This document shows positions 60,844 to 64,000 of a DNA stretch of 64,000 nt, piece after piece. The number at the start of each line of letters is the position of its first letter. Positions within the stretch are counted from its first letter, which is position 1. The stretch covers positions 310,001 through 374,000 of the forward strand of contig JAFDXK010000005.1 of the NCBI GenBank assembly GCA_018267965.1. The letters run 5' to 3'. Below the pieces are notes generated by a model that did not search any database, was not told the DNA's origin, and saw only the letters and a program-made list of their open reading frames with translations. Position numbers and translations under genes: made by a program. The DNA is from Bacteroidota bacterium. Lineage in GTDB: Bacteria > Bacteroidota > Bacteroidia > Chitinophagales > Chitinophagaceae.

Positions 60844-61931
60844 TAGCTATGCCCCATCCACAGTGCGCCACCAATACTATCGCGTGATGCGCCTGTTACA
60901 CTTGCCAATACATTTGTTTCCTCTCGCCAGCGTAGTGCACCTATTAATGCCATTACTATGGCTTCTTTATACATGATGGTATCTGCGTCAGGCACTGTCA
61001 CCTGAACGTTCAACCCATCTAATGCTTGCTGTAGCTTTTCTACAAGGAAAGTATTGAAAGCTCCCCCGCCTGTTACCAGCATCATGCTTTGCTCTTTACC
61101 TGTAGGGTATTGCCTTACAGCATTGGCTACCTGTTCTGCAATGTGCAGCACCATCGTATGCAGCATATCATTCACGGCATGTTCACTTTCCAATAATGCA
61201 GGAAAAGCGATTTGTATGGCCGCTTCATTACTTAATGACTTAGGTGCTGATTGTGTATAATAAGCATCGTTATTAAGGTCTGCCAATACACCTGTAAGCA
61301 TAGTGCCGCTAGCTGCTATTTCTCCACCTTCATCCATTGTCTTGCCGGTGCGTTGTGCTAATGTATTCAATACCTGATTAGCAGGACACACATCATAAGC
61401 TATTATACCATCGCCATTCTTTACTGTAATATTGGCAATGCCACCAATATTCAACAGATAATCATATTGACCGAACAACAACTTATCACCAATAGGCACA
61501 ATAGGTGCACCTTGCCCGCCGAGTGCAATATCTAATGCCCTGAGGTCGCTGATAACCGGCAAGCCTGTTATAGCTGCTATACTGGCACCATCACCTATTT
61601 GTCCTGTAGTATTATGCTGTGGCTCGTGAAACACTGTATGCCCATGCGTTGCAATGAACTGCACCTGGTGTTCAATATTCTTATCAGCTATAAATTGGTT
61701 CACAGCTTCTCCCAGATATCTGCCATAGGCTGTATGCAATCTCAGAAAATCAGGAACAGATAACTGAGCTACATGCTTTAAGCTGTTTGCCCACTCATCT
61801 GTATAAGTAATGCAATCTGCATGTAGTACCTGATAGGTCCACTGCCCGCGAATCTCCTCCAGTTGCACAAAAGCTATATCCAAGCCGTCGAGTGAACTAC
61901 CTGACATCAATCCAATCACTTTATAAACCAT
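60840..61931 (-). CDS. anmK: Anhydro-N-acetylmuramic acid kinase
   Basis: Phosphorylates and opens anhydro-MurNAc, returning cell-wall turnover sugar to metabolism. The 363-residue protein has GLMSGSSLDGLDIAFVQ (7-23, ATP-binding), ATHGHTVFHEPQHNTTGQIGDG (the catalytic region), YLLNIGGIANITV and LVTGGGAFNTFL. Length is normal. MurQ is not adjacent. It is divergent from the PaiB-like gene across a region with inverted repeats. Identification is secure. Confidence 0.94.
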   Translation of the reverse strand: MVYKVIGLMSGSSLDGLDIAFVQLEEIRGQWTYQVLHADCITYTDEWANSLKHVAQLSVPDFLRLHTAYGRYLGEAVNQFIADKNIEHQVQFIATHGHTVFHEPQHNTTGQIGDGASIAAITGLPVISDLRALDIALGGQGAPIVPIGDKLLFGQYDYLLNIGGIANITVKNGDGIIAYDVCPANQVLNTLAQRTGKTMDEGGEIAASGTMLTGVLADLNNDAYYTQSAPKSLSNEAAIQIAFPALLESEHAVNDMLHTMVLHIAEQVANAVRQYPTGKEQSMMLVTGGGAFNTFLVEKLQQALDGLNVQVTVPDADTIMYKEAIVMALIGALRWREETNVLASVTGASRDSIGGALWMGHSY

Positions 61932-61959
61932 GGGGCTAAATTACTCAATTGCGCAATTG

Positions 61960-62034
61960 CTCAATGGCTCAATAAAAGCATTACACAAAAAACTATACTG
62001 TTAAAACAATTAAGCCATTGAGGTATTGAGCCAT
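61960..62034. repeat. Inverted repeat pair between anmK and the PaiB-like gene
   Basis: ATGGCTCAATA (61964-61974) is matched by its perfect reverse complement TATTGAGCCAT (62024-62034), and CTCAATGGCT (61960-61969) by AGCCATTGAG (62013-62022). The two arms thus hold two overlapping units in inverse order, enclosing an AT-rich spacer. Confidence 0.5.
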
Positions 62035-62054
62035 AAAGCCATTAATTTAGCTTC

Positions 62055-62681
62055 ATGTACAAAATGCCCGAATTCACAGAAGATAATAAGCAAGCGGTGC
62101 TTGACTTTATGTATGAACATCCTTTTGTAGTGCTTACAGGGTGCCACAACAATATACCCGTTGCCACACAAGTACCTGTGCTAATACATGAACACGAAGG
62201 CAAAATAGTATTGCGCGGGCACATCATGCGCAAAACTGACCACCAGATAGCTTTTGAAGCTAATCCGCATGTGCTGGTTCTTTTTAACGGGCCGCAATGC
62301 TATGTGAGTGCAAGCTGGTATAACGAACGCAACATAGGCAGTACATGGAATTATATGACCGTACATGCACGAGGCATCATGCGATTTATGGATGATGAAG
62401 CTACTCTGCAACTCATCAAAGACCTGACACATAAATACGAGGACAGCCAACTGAAGCCCGAACTGGTGGAGTACATGAGCCTGAAGAACTATGTAATGCC
62501 AATGGTGAAAGCCATTGTAAGCTTCGAACTGACCCTGGACTGGATATATCCTCTCTTTAAAATAAGTCAGAACCGCAATGCGGAAAGCCATGCCAATATC
62601 ATTAAACAACTAAAGCTACGTGGCGACTATAACAGCCTAGAAATAGCGAAAGAAATGGAGAAGAGGGTTCCCCAATCTTAA
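62055..62681 (+). CDS. PaiB-like FMN-binding protein
   Basis: A 208-residue split-barrel flavoprotein of the PaiB/pyridoxamine-phosphate-oxidase-like group. YEHPFVVLTGCHNNIPVATQVPVLI and VSASWYNERNIGSTWNYMTVHARG are the conserved blocks (FMN-binding and dimer face). PaiB of Bacillus was described as a transcriptional regulator of sporulation and protease genes, but most homologues are uncharacterised. Diverges from anmK. Confidence 0.83.
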   Translation: MYKMPEFTEDNKQAVLDFMYEHPFVVLTGCHNNIPVATQVPVLIHEHEGKIVLRGHIMRKTDHQIAFEANPHVLVLFNGPQCYVSASWYNERNIGSTWNYMTVHARGIMRFMDDEATLQLIKDLTHKYEDSQLKPELVEYMSLKNYVMPMVKAIVSFELTLDWIYPLFKISQNRNAESHANIIKQLKLRGDYNSLEIAKEMEKRVPQS

Positions 62682-63067
62682 TACCTACACTGTAATTTGT
62701 TGCATTATGTTGTCAAATGTTGCAAAATACTGCAACACTTTCCCCTTACACATATAACTAATTGATTTTCAATAAAAAAGAAGCAGCTTTTGTTGTAAAA
62801 TGTTGTGTTTTGTTGCGGAATGTTGCGGATTTTGCAACTCTGTAAACTTGGTGAATACTAAGGGTTTATGTCAAAGAACTCTGTATACAAATTTACAAAA
62901 TTCAGTCCTGCCGGCCTAAAAAATACCCTATTAGTTATCTGCTTGTTATCTGGGCGTTATTCAGAAGTTATCCAAAGAGTAAAATACAAGAAAGGGATAG
63001 GCGCAGGTATATATTCGTCCCATAAAATATAAAAAACAACACAACCATTAAAAACAAAAACAAGACA
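62682..63067. other. Intergenic region with clustered TGTTGC-type motifs
   Basis: A 386-base gap without a gene. The first 150 bases hold about nine copies of TGTTGY or its complement, among them TGTTGCA (62718-62724) facing TGCAACA (62731-62737) with 6 bases between, and a near-tandem TTGTTGCGGA/ATGTTGCGGA at about 62810-62830. The rest is AT-rich leader before the LamG gene. No clear terminator after the PaiB-like gene is visible. Confidence 0.5.
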
Positions 63068-64000
63068 ATGAAACACCTCTCAAAACTGGCATATGTATTA
63101 GCAATCATTTGCTGCCTGTCAGTAAACAAATCTAATGCTGCCCCTGGCGCAGTTAACTTAAACGGTGCTAACAGCTTTATTGATATAGGTATCGTATTGC
63201 AAGGCGGACATTCTTACACAAAGGAAGCATGGATTTACGCAAACGGCAATCAATCATACAACATCATAACCGGAGGCGACGACCCATTCTGGTTAAATGG
63301 CGGACATCTTAGGGCTGCCCATCATTGGACTGGCCAATATACAGATGTTCAGGATACTGCAACGTTTCCATTAGGCGTATGGACACACGTAGCTGTAACT
63401 TATGATGCAAGTATCAGCACGATGAAATTGTACAAGAATGGCGTGCTGGTTGCGACTAACACCAACGCAAGTACTTATAACACCAGCTTCGAGCAAGTAG
63501 GTGCTTATAATGATGGTAACGTATTCAGCGGCAATATTGATGAAGTACGTATTTGGGACCGTGCATTATGTGCTCCTGAACTGCAATTGCATATGAATGT
63601 AGAATTGAAAGGTACAGAGCCTGGCTTGCTGGTATATTACAACTTCAATGTGGGCATTCCCGGCTTAAGCAACTTAGGTTTAACTACAATTACAAATCTT
63701 ACCGGTAAAGGTTTTAACGGTACTTTAAAAGGGTTTTCACTTGCAGGTACTGTTGCTAACATCGTTGACGGGAAAACATTTACGGGCACTTACCAGGATT
63801 TCGTATTCCCTACCGCCAGTATTACCAGTGGAACACCGGGTGCATCTACAGTGCTTACTGCTAATAATTCTGTGGCTTACCAGTGGATAAAAGACAGCAT
63901 TGATATCAGTGGTGCTACATCTCAAACTTACACTGCGGCTCCGGGTATTTATAAAGTACGCATTACCGCATCTAACGGTTGTGTAAATACGTCAGCTCCT
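63068..64000 (+). CDS. Secreted LamG-domain protein, 3' end beyond window
   Basis: The first 311 codons are visible and the frame is open to the right edge. A signal peptide (HLSKLAYVLAIICCLSVNKSNA) is followed by a LamG/concanavalin-like domain: VNLNGANSFIDIG, GGHSYTKEAWIYANG, VWTHVAVTYDASISTMKLYKNG and GNIDEVRIWDRAL (about residues 28-175). Later residues (ITSGTPGASTVLTANN, then SVAYQWIKDSIDISG) begin an Ig-like repeat usual in secreted Bacteroidota proteins that end in a type IX sorting domain. Probably a large cell-surface or adhesin protein. Confidence 0.85.
   Translation, partial: MKHLSKLAYVLAIICCLSVNKSNAAPGAVNLNGANSFIDIGIVLQGGHSYTKEAWIYANGNQSYNIITGGDDPFWLNGGHLRAAHHWTGQYTDVQDTATFPLGVWTHVAVTYDASISTMKLYKNGVLVATNTNASTYNTSFEQVGAYNDGNVFSGNIDEVRIWDRALCAPELQLHMNVELKGTEPGLLVYYNFNVGIPGLSNLGLTTITNLTGKGFNGTLKGFSLAGTVANIVDGKTFTGTYQDFVFPTASITSGTPGASTVLTANNSVAYQWIKDSIDISGATSQTYTAAPGIYKVRITASNGCVNTSAP

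Noticed and set aside
1-64000. tRNA, rRNA, riboswitch, CRISPR or insertion sequence
   Set aside because: By eye, no cloverleaf-like stretch, repeat-spacer array, transposase or known riboswitch core was found in the gaps. A covariance-model search would be decisive.

Overview
The window looks like a chromosomal segment of a low-GC Bacteroidota bacterium, most likely of the Chitinophagaceae / Sphingobacteriia type. The grounds are a TonB receptor with an N-terminal carboxypeptidase-like domain, DUF2807 and DUF2490 proteins, a kynureninase, a split Cox3 oxidase operon, weak Shine-Dalgarno signals, and many exact matches to the Bacteroidota -7 promoter element TAnnTTTG just upstream of genes. 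No rRNA, tRNA, CRISPR array or insertion sequence was seen.

The most unusual part is 1-13,200. A leftward set of tightly packed genes begins with a 47-residue gene (7406-7549) that is easy to miss because of its size. Its leader carries YVTPKLTKLGTVKELT, the shape of a lasso-type RiPP leader, followed by a short core (GVRSNNRVDRGSS). Downstream lie an asparagine-synthetase-like protein without the glutaminase cysteine (candidate macrolactam cyclase), three sulfotransferases, a radical SAM/SPASM protein, a 2-oxoglutarate/iron oxygenase-like protein and two glycosyltransferases. Rightward lie an arginine-methyltransferase-like (PRMT) enzyme with an N-terminal region resembling a RiPP recognition element, a NTP_transf_5 nucleotidyltransferase, and a DUF2061-APS kinase fusion. 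Convergent CysN and CysD complete a PAPS-making set without any visible reductive sulfate-assimilation gene. My reading is a RiPP locus whose product may be cyclised, Arg-methylated and sulfonated. The lasso leader peptidase (B2) and an exporter are not in view and may lie beyond the left edge. A polysaccharide or lipid sulfation locus is the main alternative for the far-left genes.

13.4-31.6 kb: an alpha-2-macroglobulin lipoprotein/PBP1C pair, a eukaryote-type NADP isocitrate dehydrogenase, a male-sterility-type reductase, FtsY with a Cdd1-like HhH protein, a GT-C-like membrane protein, a cysteine-free sirtuin, an SDR-type threonine dehydrogenase, CarA and an outer-membrane barrel protein.

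31.2-38.6 kb: a leftward cytochrome oxidase assembly operon (CyoE, two Cox3-type proteins, Cox4, SCO, DUF420, a small CAVC membrane protein) followed by DUF2807 and DUF2147 proteins, and a LemA/TPM operon. 38.7-49.2 kb: kynureninase, RibF, HolA, an exonuclease, a coiled-coil membrane protein, an OmpR-type two-component system, a second (E. coli-type) isocitrate dehydrogenase, DeoC, a SPOR-like protein and an M20 amidohydrolase.

49.2-53 kb: a compact leftward acyl-chain operon (ACP, LPLAT acyltransferase, hotdog dehydratase, exported protein, hotdog thioesterase, ketosynthase). 53.4-64 kb: a metal-type TonB receptor with a His-rich partner and a divergent DUF2490 gene sharing a palindromic promoter region, a barrel protein, a thiolase, a CoA-binding protein that may be leaderless, two carboxypeptidase-like-domain proteins with the same C-terminus, AnmK, a PaiB-like protein, and the start of a LamG-domain secreted protein cut by the right edge.
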